Positions 9,208 through 19,144 of a DNA stretch of 64,000 nucleotides are shown here, one piece after another (within the stretch, counting starts at the first letter, position 1; each line of letters opens with the position of its first letter). Below the pieces are notes generated by a model. The model ran no database searches and was not told where the DNA came from. It worked only from the letters and a program-made list of their open reading frames with translations. The position numbers and the translations under genes were made by a program. This DNA comes from Andrena cerasifolii (lineage: Eukaryota; Arthropoda; Insecta; Hymenoptera; Andrenidae), in the NCBI RefSeq assembly GCF_050908995.1, contig NC_135121.1, forward strand, positions 6,448,001 through 6,512,000. Direction: 5' to 3'.

Positions 9208-12200
9208 TAACAGTAAATTTTTTACTTACTTTTCATATATTACGCTCGTTCGGTTTACTATTTATTCATAGGTACACGTAATGAAATACCTATCTACTCG
9301 TGGAACAGGTCGTAAAATACATATGTAACAAAATATACATAAATTAAGATACGTCTAGATAATAAACATGGAATTAAGTCGTACCTTTGCCACGATGACT
9401 GGCAATAAATATTGAAGTAAAGGCAATTGTGTAAAAAGTTATGTATCACTAAATTGACTGCCTTCAACATTAGAGATACACTTCATTGAACGAATTTTAT
9501 TCAATTTCATTCGACAACTTGCCAAACTACTGAGAATTAGTACTTACAATTCCCTCCGTTTCACACTTTGAATTATTATTTTATGAAGTATTTTTGTATA
9601 ATATAGTATTATAATATTCACCTTTTGAGTTTTACGGAATACTTTCGCGGCCCACTGTACGTACGTCTGTATACCATATTAAACTAATTGTATGAAAAGA
9701 TGGTGTCTCCTAAAAGAACACACTGGGTGACTCGCGAAATCTGTTTTTTTTTCGATACACATCAAAATACGCATCAAGTGACATATATGATGTGTAAAGT
9801 CTCGTCGCCGCCCGATATATTCCGAAACGCCGGCAACTACTTACGAAAATGCGCTGCGCCGCGGCGTTCGACGTGTGCCGATTTCCTTTGTTCTTCGCGC
9901 TTCCGCGGCAATCACCGCCTGAACGTCGAAACCGGTGCATGATTATTGCTTAGGAACAAATTCAGAAGTGGAGTCTGGAATCCGGGATACGGAATTTCTG
10001 CTGTATTCAGTTACGCGGCAGAATAATTTTGTCATTTAAGTATTTGCGGTTTGGAGGACTTCCGTATACCTCATTAAGTGCGAAAAGTTGTATTGTATGT
10101 CGAAGGCTGTTAAGTGTTTTTTTTTTATAAATAAAAAAAAGAAAAGAGAAGTGATGAAGAGTCCACAGAGCTTCAAGCTTGTTCAGTTGAAGCAGAAGCG
10201 TGTTTCATTGAGATTGCCTAGTCCGGGTAATAAACCTGATTTAATTGCACGATCCAATTGAAGCCGATCCAACGGGTGCTGGGATGGATGACTGTGAAGA
10301 AGATGCAGCGGGTACGACAGAAGAAGAAGAACTGTATACGACTTGAACTCACATACAACTAATATGAATTGTGAAAGCCTATTAAGGGAAATAGACTTTT
10401 AAGAAGAGAAAATGCTGTCAAGGGAAGCTTCAAAATTCGCCCCAATCAACCCATAGTTTGCAATCGGTGCAGAACAAAATGAGTGTGCATCGTAGTGGCC
10501 GATTTTATTACCTACGCAGCTTTGATGGCAATAATCCGCCTTTTTCTTAATGGGATCGCGACTGTTAGTTAGTGCTCGACATCGCCACCAGAGGTCTCAA
10601 CATTCAAACAATGCAATTGAAACAATAATTCAGTGTCCCATGTGGTGTAAAGACTCGTGACATGTCAAAAATTTTGACAACTTACCTTATTTGACACTTG
10701 GCAGGTTATGATTGCTTGACACTAGCTAGGTTATGTTTACCTTGACAGATGTGCTCTCTGTCTGGCTGTCACGTGACAACAATTTGTTACGCGAAACCTT
10801 CATCGAACGAACGCCGTGCCTGAGAGACATTCCCTCACCCTTTCACCTTCCCTTCTTGCCCACACTTGACGATGGAGAAAATATTTTAACATAAAATTCG
10901 CCAAATTTACATCGAAATATCTCAACTTTACATCGAAATATCTCAGCTCATAAGGCAGGAAGGAACCAAACGAAGACACTTTTGTTATGTAAATCAAACC
11001 CAAGCCATCCATTAAGACCGTTCAAAACTTAATCGGATCAACCATTATTGAGATTCGATAATCGAAGGGTTTCTCCAAAAATTACTCAGCGTAATATAGG
11101 CATGGTCGTCTCGCGCTGCGTATGCACTTGGCGCGAGACACTACTGTGTCTCTTGACAACGCATATACGCATGTACCTCTCTTTCAATCACTGTTAGTCC
11201 TTAGCTACCTTCACGCTACCAATATGGGAAGAGAAGTGCCAGAGGAACGAATAACTGAAATACACTCTCCGTATTGCGGTTTTAAAATACAATTTCACAG
11301 ACAGCTCGGCAATTTTGAATATTGCCCTTCACGCAAGAAACCAGTGTTCTGAATCAACGGAAAAATAGCGGCTGCTACCGCGCTGGCAGGTTTTATTACC
11401 TCAAACCTCGGTTCCATTTGGGTTAACCAGCAATTGCAGCGCAACTGCGGGAGTTAAAAATGCGCTCAAACGCTTCTGTGATGTTAAAGGGATTGCTTGG
11501 GCGTTGTGCTGGCTTTATAGAATAGACACAGCTATTCGAACTGGAAAGCGGAATGAACGCAATCTGGCAATGAATCCAATCCTCGTTGGGAAATTCTTTA
11601 CACACAGGTATATGTGTGATTTGCGTTAAAGAACCTGCTTCTGTACTCTGCTCTTGATTTCCTCTTTCGTATCTGCCTAACACAAAATTGTTCACGATAG
11701 TTGTGGATCTAGGCTGGAGACTTTAAAACGCAATTATTAGTTTAGTTAGACTTGATAATATTTTTGGTGAAGTCATGTTATTCATCATCAAGCATTTTTA
11801 GCACGCAACATTTCTTCCTGTTTGCAGTAATTTCCGACCAATTCAATCAAATATGTTCCCCATTCCGCGTTTGAGGACAGTTTTCCCCCTTCGAAAAAAA
11901 ATGTCGGTCGATAAAAAAATACGCAATATTTGTACCTAATATTTATTAAAACTGTAGGTTACCAATTGGCTCATGTTTCGGTGAGGGTTTTTCAAACATT
12001 TTGATTTTTTTTATTGCTCCATTTACTGTGTTATTTTTCGTGTTTTCTCTCGTCGATTGGGAAGTCCATAATCGAGTCTACCTATGTATGATACGAACTA
12101 ATACATAGGTGGCAGCCAATTTCTAATATTAGATTAGGAGAGTTTGCCATGAACTGAACAATCATTTTTTGGATAACGCAAAATGAATAACCACAGCCTA

Positions 12201-12825
12201 TTAATTGCTAATGGGCGTAATGAAAAAATAAAAAACGGAGTTTTGTATATTCGGGTTTCTTAAAAAACAGTTATCAAACGGAACATTCTGGTTTAGACAT
12301 ACTGATTAGGGATGTTACGCTGCGATCACAGTGTAGGGTCCGATACCTAGGGGGCGCAAGCAGGGCAACCACCCAGAGCAGCAATTTTGGGGGCAGAAAA
12401 AGTGGTAGAATGAGAAAATTAAAATCAATAAAAAAGATAAAACTTTTTGAGAAGGCGGTAAAAACGTAGGTAATACATGTTTGAATTTAGTATCAAGTTT
12501 GTAAATTGTTTTTAAATCACCTACAGCAGTGGTGGTAATGTGTGCGTGATGAGGCCCTGGACGTCTTATCCATCAAAATGTTTCATGGCAACCCTGCTCA
12601 ACCCTGTTCTGCAAAGGCGAGAGCGGTCAGGAGCACTGAACGCGAGTGAGCAGGGGAAGCCAGAGGGAAAGTGAGAACGTTACTGGCAGTCACAGCTACC
12701 ATTTACTTATACGGTCTAGCAAAGCCAGTAATTCCTTATGATTTTTATTCATATGAAAATAAGCAATTCCTTTTTTGTTTAAGCAATTGATTTTGCTAAT
12801 AAGGAATTGCTTAGTTTTTATTCAT
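9208..12825. other. Long stretch without supported gene
   Basis: Only short frames occur. Frames on both strands around 9688-9942 overlap and none shows a domain. At 10141-10365 a lysine/glutamate-rich stretch reads in shifting frames and ends in an acidic tail (EDAAGTTEEEELYTT, stop near 10345). It could be the broken C-terminus of a transposable-element protein, but I cannot place it. Tandem CATCGAAATATCTCA units occur at 10908-10945. Frames at 11122-11352 (plus) and 11423-11695 (minus) are unrecognised. Confidence 0.4.
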
Positions 12826-12987
12826 CAGGCCCATTGTGTAGTAGCAGCAGTTTTTCGCGAATATCTCGGAAACGAAGGTCGAGCGGCGGTAACACGTATA
12901 GGAAAAAGTTGTTCAGAATCGTGTCTCCGACAACATATCCAAAAATCATTGAAATCGGCGAGGACGGAAAACTTCTAAATAATTACC
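12826..12987. mobile_element. One-armed relative of the 9-bp-duplication foldback
   Basis: This is one arm of the element at 5969-6625: CATTGTGTAGTAGCAG, AATATCTCGGAAACGAAGG, GAGCGGCGGTAAC, TTGTTCAGAATCGTGTC, AACATATCCAAAAATCATTG and the terminus CTTCTAAATAATTAC appear in the same order and spacing. No second arm is present nearby. The 67- and 127-codon frames here are repeat read-through. Confidence 0.78.
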
Positions 12988-13312
12988 ATAATTATTTATT
13001 ATATCTTTTTTCCCACAGCGGGGGAAGAGCTAAATCAGGATCTGTCACAGTCGCACCGACATCGGTCGTCGCATTGATTTTGTCAGACGTCGACCGATTT
13101 GATCGGTCTACAGTTAGTAACAGTGATATCGACATCGATCAGCGGACGATTCAGACAGTGAGGGTCAAGTACGTGGCTGGTTATGTATGAGCGCAACCGA
13201 TCTGATCGGCTGATTACAGCCGAGTACATCGCGTCGGTCGATGATCGAGCGAATTCAAATCAGTTTACTTTTGGCTCACATCTGACGAAAACAATCCGCG
13301 CGCCTTAAGCCT
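12988..13312. other. GC-rich stretch rich in GATCGG/CCGATC motifs
   Basis: Between 13040 and 13255 the words GATCGG, CGATC and TCGGTCG recur many times on both strands. I see no gene. It may be the inside of an inverted-repeat element, but I could not define ends. Confidence 0.4.
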
Positions 13313-13447
13313 GCCCTATACGACGAGACTTACCTCGAGGCATGTCTCGAGCGAGGCAGGTGTCCCTCTCTCCTACTCTCCACCCTGCCACCAGCACGTG
13401 ACATGAGACCTCGTCTCGAGGCATGCGTCAAAGTCTCATCGTGTAGG
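13313..13447. mobile_element. Small inverted-repeat element, TACGACGAGACTT ends
   Basis: CCCTATACGACGAGACTTAC at the left mirrors AAGTCTCATCGTGTAGG at the right, with an inner CTCGAGGCATG repeat on both sides. No target duplication is visible. The same terminal word occurs near 7878. Confidence 0.55.
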
Positions 13448-13961
13448 ATCGCTACCAGGTTCCAGTGCATATACAGTAACAAAATGAGGTTTACCCAACT
13501 GACCATGAGTGTCCTCCTCTGGATCGCCGGGTTCAGAGTTGAAGGAGTCTGCAGGGATTGCTTTCACTTAATCGGTTATAGTAAATAGTAAAACTCACCC
13601 ATAAAAAACTTCAAAAAAGTAAAAAATTACGCCAAGTGCATGAAAAAGTCCAGGACGAAAGAGAGTATTATCGAATAAGCCAGAGAAACATAGAAAAAAA
13701 TAATATAAATATAAGAAATAAGAATTTGAATCACAAAAAATTAGGAGAAAGTAATATCACAAAAAAAAACAGAAGAAAATAATAATTACAATATAAAGAA
13801 ATATGTGAAATCAAAATGAGCTGCCAGTACTTACATAAAGGTGCTTTCCAACAGCGTGCGAAGGCGACACTGTGTAAGGGAATGTAAGATTCGGTGCTTT
13901 CCAACTGCGCTTCAGATGACACAACTATGTCTGTCCATTTGTTTCGTTCGCGTTCTGCGTG
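13448..13961. other. No gene seen
   Basis: AT-rich from 13590 to 13800. The short frames at 13403-13588 and 13731-13922 have no recognisable content. Confidence 0.4.
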
Positions 13962-14594
13962 AAGGTCGATTTACACTATACAGCACGGACCGACACGTAC
14001 CGGCAACAGCGCGGTCCGTCACCGGCGCGACAAACTATTGTAACATGCGTTTTAAATGGGACTGTTTACACTATCCGGTACCGACCTGCAACGTTCCGTC
14101 TATGGCACGAACCGACGCCGGTCGGCATGGTCGCGAAGAACGTTTTGTGAATCAGTAAACGGCAGAGACCGCATGCAGCAGAGGATGAATTCCGAAAAAT
14201 TGATAGAGCTAGTTAAGTTATTCAATCGGTTCTAGCAAATCAAAAAATTTGCATTGCGGCATTCTAAAGTATTTGTAAAACTTATCGTCGTATTATAGTA
14301 ACTCTGTGAATAACGTCCAATACTCCCCTTCGACTTTTCTCTTTTTTAATATTGGATGTACCCAAATTCTATCTCGCTTTTTGCTCTTTTAGCTGCGGCA
14401 TCCTATTCGCCTAAAAGTAAGGCTAGAAGAATCAATTCCTCGTGACTATCTGATCCGCTCATTTCGACTACTAAACGTGAACTGCCGGACTGTTGTTGGA
14501 ACAGTGTAGACGCATGCATAGCATTACGTGCCGGTGACGGACCGCGCTGTTGCCGGTGCGTGTCGGTCCGTGCTGTGTAGTGTAAATCGACCTT
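13962..14594. mobile_element. GC-rich-ended MITE, GGTCGATTTACACTA termini
   Basis: The left 65 bp (AAGGTCGATTTACACTATAC, then CAGCACGGACCGACACG and GCGCGGTCCGTCACCGG) reappears inverted at 14530-14594. A diverged inner copy (TGTTTACACTATCCGGTACC) lies near 14064. The interior is AT-rich and holds no transposase. I could not see a convincing target duplication. The contrast between GC-rich arms and AT-rich middle is strong. Confidence 0.72.
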
Positions 14595-14597
14595 TAG

Positions 14598-14708
14598 GCG
14601 GCGGACTGTGGTGCTAGGAATTGGGTGGAGCGAGCGGGCGATTCCCCTTGCCCCCGTTACATTTCAGCTTGCGGCTAGTCGGTCTTCTTCTCATCTTGCA
14701 ATAGTACT
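14598..14708. repeat. 100-bp GC-rich dispersed repeat, copy 1
   Basis: It contains AATTGGGTGGAGCGAGCGGG, CGATTCCCCTTGCC, GTCGGTCTTCTTCTCAT and TTGCAATAGTAC. The same blocks occur inverted at 16699-16809 and direct at 16889-16984. Its start lies four bases after the MITE at 13962-14594. Confidence 0.78.
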
Positions 14709-14807
14709 TGCAGCTCATTTTGATTTCGCAACTTTTTTTATATTGTAATATCATTTTCTGGTAAATGTTTACATTAGGGGAGGATTCTCCGTTGACTTTC
14801 AGCTTCA

Positions 14808-15180
14808 CGTATCTTGTCAAGGTTATCACTCCGAACAACATTTACCTCTAAACTTTTTGGCGTTCGGCTTTGATTTACCAGATATTCGCAAAAAACCTCG
14901 CATAATTGTACATAGAAATCTGCCTTTACAGACGTTACTAACACAACCATCTTCTAGTCGCCGTCGACTGTTTCACAGCCGACGCTATTAGTATTGTTTG
15001 GGGCTAGATTAGGGCGGGGCGAGCGTAAAGCATGGTAGCGAACCGATTTGAGTATGTTAAATTCGGTAGTTTTAGTGTTAACTACAGTTTTCTGCGAATA
15101 TCTCGTAAACTAAAGTCGACCGCCAAAAAGTTTAAAGGGCATCGTTCAGAATGATGACCTTGACAACATATTTTTTTATT
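14808..15180. mobile_element. Diverged palindromic element with ATATCTCG block
   Basis: The right arm (TGCGAATATCTCGTAAACTA, GACCGCCAAAAAGTTT, CGTTCAGAATGATGACC, TTGACAACATAT) is the inverse of the left arm at 14808-14905. The block order is that of the foldback at 5969-6625, at low identity. The centre again contains GTAAAGCATGGTAGCGAACC (15027-15046), as in the centre of that element. The ends are not defined. Confidence 0.62.
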
Positions 15181-15615
15181 TTTTTTTATGTTTTTCATGG
15201 GGATCTCTCGTCTTTTTTCAAAGATAATTTGCATAGGGAATGACTTCAGATAATTTTTAATATTATAAATTACAAAGGTTCATCATCAACAGCCATGATC
15301 AGTCTTATCACCTGACAGAATTAAGGATAATTCAGTTAATCGGTTATAGTAAATAGTAAAACTTATTAGATAATTCATGAAATAAAAGACCATTATGTAA
15401 ATGAGATAGAAAATAAAATATAAGGTGGTAAGATAATCGTACAAAGTCGATAATAATTATAGTTTTACCTGTCTGTGTAATGAATAAGACAAAAGTTGTT
15501 ATTTGCAAAAAAGTTGAATGTTCAGTGTGTGTGTCTTTCCTTCGTTGGATGCGGATGTCTCTACGTCCGTACTTACTACTAGATATTAAGTATAATTGTC
15601 AAATATGAACACTGT
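15181..15615. other. No gene seen
   Basis: AT-rich and without long frames. The TTAATCGGTTATAGTAAATAGTAAAACT run at about 15334-15361 also occurs near 13568-13595 in diverged context, a minor dispersed repeat. Confidence 0.4.
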
Positions 15616-15689
15616 CCCACAGGTGGATTCCAAAACGTCCGAAATGCTGTGCCCCACTCGATGGCCCGTCCGTACTGAGCGAGAGTCAG

Positions 15690-15697
15690 TATAAAAG
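15690..15697 (+). promoter_or_regulatory. TATA box-like sequence 1
   Basis: TATAAAAG preceded by GAGAGTCAG and followed by a GC-rich start-like stretch. This is a good match to an RNA polymerase II core promoter, but no downstream gene is visible. It could belong to a retroelement LTR or an unseen first exon. Confidence 0.35.
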
Positions 15698-15850
15698 CGA
15701 CGCAGCACGTAAGAATATCCGTCACAGCGTTGTATGGTGATCCGTTTGATAAAGTTTTTACAAAGGTGGGGAGGCCGGACTATGTGACGCGTTGCAACGT
15801 CACCTCTGTGTCGCGCAATAAAGTCTGCAGCGAAGATAGGGGAGTGGTGC

Positions 15851-15858
15851 TATAAAAG
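15851..15858 (+). promoter_or_regulatory. TATA box-like sequence 2
   Basis: TATAAAAG about 160 bp downstream of the first, followed 30 bp later by TGTTTAGTGTC, which loosely fits an initiator. Between the two boxes lies a palindrome GTGACG...CGTCAC (15785-15804). Function is unproven. Confidence 0.35.
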
Positions 15859-15930
15859 GGACACTTCTGTTTAGTGTCTATTTCTGACAATATCATTATA
15901 GGTATTTAAAAAAAACTGTATGTATTTAAA

Positions 15931-16171
15931 AATTGTATACAAATCAATTCAGTGCTGAGATTTTCAGCTTCGGCTTTAAGTAATTAGCGGGCCGTATGAA
16001 GATCATTTTACGATCGAAGATAATAAAAACTTGGTAGAGACTAATTTAAACGAATCATAGTCAGTAGTGGATTAAGAGAGATGCGGATTTTTTTCTTATA
16101 CAACGGCCGGCTAATTACTTAAAACCGAGGCTGAAAATCAATCTGCGCACTGAATTGATTTGTATACAATT
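15931..16171. mobile_element. Palindromic MITE, AATTGTATACAAATC ends
   Basis: Arms of about 85 bp mirror each other: AATTGTATACAAATCAATTC, CAGTGC/GCGCACTG, TTTTCAGCTTCGG/CCGAGGCTGAAAA, TAATTAGC and GGCCG. The loop is AT-rich. No open frame and no certain target duplication. Confidence 0.75.
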
Positions 16172-16429
16172 GGAATTAGCAAAGTTGATTTCACAATCTT
16201 TGCATCTGAACTTCTTTTAATTTTTTTCGAGAATTAAAGGGAATTAACTTCTTTCATGCATGAGTTATGTTTACAGGGGGGATTTCATCACTTTTTTCTC
16301 TTACAAACAGTTAAATCTAACGTAGAAGTACAGATAATACTCTTTTTGGTCCTCGAATTTTTCATGTACTTGAGGGGGGTAGGGCAGGGGAGTGACATTA
16401 TAAATTTCTGGGAAAAGGTTCGTTGTGGA

Positions 16430-16690
16430 AGGTGCCTGGATCGAGATTCTCCCTGGGAATCTCGCGGTGTTCCTTTGTCGTCCTTCGCTGTTGTCGTCCG
16501 ACGGGCTCCGAATACTCGGGTGAAGGTGCCGGGACGGGTATACTTGGTTGGGAGCCGAGGGTAGTAGGATTCTCGGCCGGTTAAAGAGTTAGGACTCACC
16601 GTAGGGTTAAACAAGGTTTATTCTGTCCCGATCTGGGTTACACGGACACTGTGACAATCACGCGTGAGTCTCGTATAGAGTCTGAGTTGT
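16430..16690 (-). mobile_element. Possible LTR end in reverse orientation
   Basis: Read on the minus strand, AATAAACCTTGTTTAACC (AATAAA at 16617-16622) follows a GC-rich segment with CACAGTGTCCGTGTAACCCA, and CCTACGGTGAGTCC comes after it. A polyadenylation signal followed by this kind of short tail is typical of insect LTRs. I could not find a matching second LTR, a primer binding site or pol coding sequence, so a solo or truncated LTR is only a hypothesis. Confidence 0.35.
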
Positions 16691-16698
16691 CGTTGTTC

Positions 16699-16984
16699 GT
16701 ACTATTGCGAGATGAGAAGAAGACCGACTACCCGCAAGCTGAAATGACACAGGGGCAAGGGGAATCGCCCGCTCGCTCCACCCAATTCCTTGCAACAAAG
16801 TCCGCCGCGTAACGCGGAACGCGAACGGAACAAATCACGACAATCCGCGGATAGGGACAACCGCTAAGAACCGAAAGGTAGGACTCCTTGGAGGTGATTG
16901 GGGGGAGCGAACGGGCGATTCCCCTTGCCTCTGTGACAATTCAGCTTGTGGGTAGTCGGTCTTCTTCTTATCTCGCAATAGTAC
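16699..16984. repeat. Inverted pair of the 100-bp GC-rich repeat (copies 2 and 3)
   Basis: Copy 2 (16699-16809) is inverted and copy 3 (16889-16984) direct relative to copy 1 at 14598-14708. Together they form an imperfect palindrome with an 80-bp spacer. Shared words include GGGCGATTCCCCTTGCC, GTAGTCGGTCTTCTTCT and CGCAATAGTAC. The minus frame at 16835-17161 runs through this repeat and is not a gene. Confidence 0.78.
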
Positions 16985-17599
16985 ATGGTTCTTATACTTT
17001 AATTGGGGTGAAGCGAGGACCATCGGCGTCTCCATCTTTGGCCCGCTTTTGGGTGTTTCACCATATGCTGACGGTTCTCCCACTATCAGCAGATTAGCCG
17101 CCACTCCATGTCCCATTCTTTTACTCCTACGAGTGCGGTCATATATAGGTACGGTGTACACTGTAGGAGTTAAAAGAGTATGGTGGGGGTCGTTCTCCTA
17201 CGGCCCAGCAGAGTGGGCAAGTCGGGGAACGGGCCGCGGGTTGCCCAGCCCTGCCTTACGCGGTTGTGCCGGATTTCGGCCGTTCGATTGTGCAATCGGA
17301 ATGCACGCGGTGTCGTTACGCTTGAGTGTCGGTTGGGTCACAACACTGGCGTCAAGTGTAGAAGTAAAACGTGATGTCACGAAAACTCTGACTGAAAGAA
17401 GTATCATTTTGATAACTATTAATTCAGAATAATTCTTTTATAAAAAACGACAAATGGGTTCGAAAAAAAAAAATAATTATTCGCTTGATCATGTTAAAAC
17501 ACCGGAACTATGTCTAAGATAAGATAATAAGGTCAAAATGGCTGTGGGGTCGTACGCATTTCGCTAGCATTCCTGTATAGAGACATGGTCGCTCAGTGT
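16985..17599. other. Unassigned, GC-rich then AT-rich
   Basis: The 17180-17345 part is GC-rich and has overlapping frames on both strands (17049-17432 plus, 17198-17407 minus) without a recognisable domain. I see no gene. Confidence 0.4.
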
Positions 17600-17607
17600 G
17601 CCTATGG

Positions 17608-17834
17608 CAGGGCTTTCTAGCGTAGGGACCCCTCACGCGCCTGCTTCCCCTTCCAGTTTTCTTCTGGCGCAGTGTGCCCTCCGTTGTCAAGGAGACCGCG
17701 CGACGCTACGAAGGCTGCCATGACGGGCTAGCCGGGCTAGCGTCCTCGCGGTTAGCGTCGCGCGGTATCCCTGACAACGCGGACGAGAGTGGGAGAACCC
17801 CAAGCTCCCGCGGGAGCGACCTTGGAGAGCCCTG
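17608..17834. mobile_element. hAT-type MITE, CAGGGCTCTCCA family, copy 1
   Basis: The ends CAGGGCTTTCTA and TTGGAGAGCCCTG are inverted. The flanks carry a perfect 8-bp direct repeat GCCTATGG (17600-17607, 17835-17842). The body is highly GC-rich, with GTTGTCAAGGAGAC, GCGACGCTA and GCTCCCGCGGGAGC. A second copy of the family, inverted, is at 35918-36112 with its own perfect duplication. Confidence 0.9.
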
Positions 17835-17916
17835 GCCTATGGGTAGAGGGAGAAGGGGAAACAGCTTCGAGACGCGACCACCGTTTGTTGATACGCGCGT
17901 AGCGCGAACCTCACTA

Positions 17917-18240
17917 TATTCGAACGTTATTATCTACGAAGTGATTGGATGCACGAAAGAATTATATATACAGTAATTGTAGAAAATTGAATGCTCTTTT
18001 AATATTATTTGAACAAAATTTCGATAGGGCTTACCATTTTTGAGAAATTCTTTAAATCCTAACTATTGATGAATTCTAAACGTTAAGCCCTGGTCGGCAA
18101 CCTTTCCTGTTATCCGATTGTAATAAACTTTTTCAGGAACTATCTTTTTATCAAATGGCACCGTTCTAGGGGGTGAGAGCCAAAAAATACATAAAAAAAA
18201 AATTCGGCACGTATAAATAAGGGCCACCCTACTAGGCACT
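17917..18240. mobile_element. TTAAGG-family foldback, copy 2 (single arm)
   Basis: It carries the same blocks as 3978-4466 in reverse order: CGTTATTATCTA, ATATATACAGTAATTGTAGA, TTTCGATAGGGCTTACC, a CCTTTCCTGTTATCCGATTG block, GGGGGTGAGAGC and the end AAGGGCCACCCTA. Only one arm is present. The hAT MITE at 17608-17834 lies just before it. The 95-codon minus frame here is repeat read-through. Confidence 0.78.
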
Positions 18241-18416
18241 AGGGTTGCCATAAACAGGAAAATAACTTGTTTAGAATTTTGGCAATACGATTTGTCCCAT
18301 TTAAAACCTGCTCCTTTTATAGCACCTCTCCCCTGCATACCTAAGTACATAGTTATAGAAGAGAAGATCTTTCAATAGAACAAAGTACCTGTATATAAAT
18401 ATTTTTATAAACTTAA

Positions 18417-19140
18417 GGAGACCTTCCAGTCTAAAAGTTGATTTTTTTTAAATTCATTTCTGGAATGTTCAACCTTTTAGGAATACGTGTTTAAAAGAAT
18501 TTGTTGAAATTCGTAAAATTCCCGAAGTTATAGGCATTTGAGTAGCGGCAAATGCATGGGTAACACTCGGCCACTCGACACTCACCTAAAACTTTAAACA
18601 CGTTTTTCTCGAAACAGTGTTCTCAAAACGGTGGGACCTGTATCTCCAAAAGTTATTATCCGATTCGACTAAAACTTTTTTTAGTTTGAAGAATATACTT
18701 CTGGCTAGGTGGGAAACCAGTAAAAATTAAAAAAATTGAAAATTTATAATTTTCTAAGGCGTTGAAAGGATGAAAACTATAGGGAAAAAGTGATTACAAA
18801 CTTCAAGTGTCGTTATTTTCTAAAAAAAAATTGTATTTTTTTCTGGTTTCCCACCTAGCCAGAAGTATATTCTTCGAAATAAGACAAGTTTCAGCCAAAT
18901 CGGATAATAACTTTTGGAGATACAGGTTCCACCGATTTGGATCAATTTTTTGACGCCTTGAGTTTAACAACTCCTCAGTGCCGTCTGCAATGATTAATTA
19001 TAAAACAAAAAATATATTTCTATAACTTAAGACATCCTTAATACAATGCAAAAAATCCCATTAAATTATATATAGTAGTTTTCCTTTAATTAATTCCTAA
19101 AGATCACCTATTTTTTGTGGCTCTAAACTGGAAGATCCCC
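18417..19140. mobile_element. TTAA-flanked foldback element, 724 bp
   Basis: TTAA occurs on both sides (18413-18416 and 19141-19144). The ends are GGAGACCTTCCAGTCTAAA and the inverse of GGGGATCTTCCAGTTTAGA. An inner pair of arms (about 18640-18720 and 18855-18935) holds TATCTCCAAAAGTTATTATC and TTCTGGCTAGGTGGGAAACC. A TTAA target suggests a piggyBac-like mobiliser, although piggyBac termini usually start CCC. No coding capacity. Confidence 0.8.
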
Positions 19141-19144
19141 TTAA

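Noticed and set aside
13040..13255. GATCGG-rich stretch as an operator array
   Set aside because: Spacing is irregular and no ends or partner gene are visible.
16256..16614. Overlapping 102- and 108-codon frames as genes
   Set aside because: They run through a GC-rich repeat-like segment beside an LTR-like end and have no recognisable domain.
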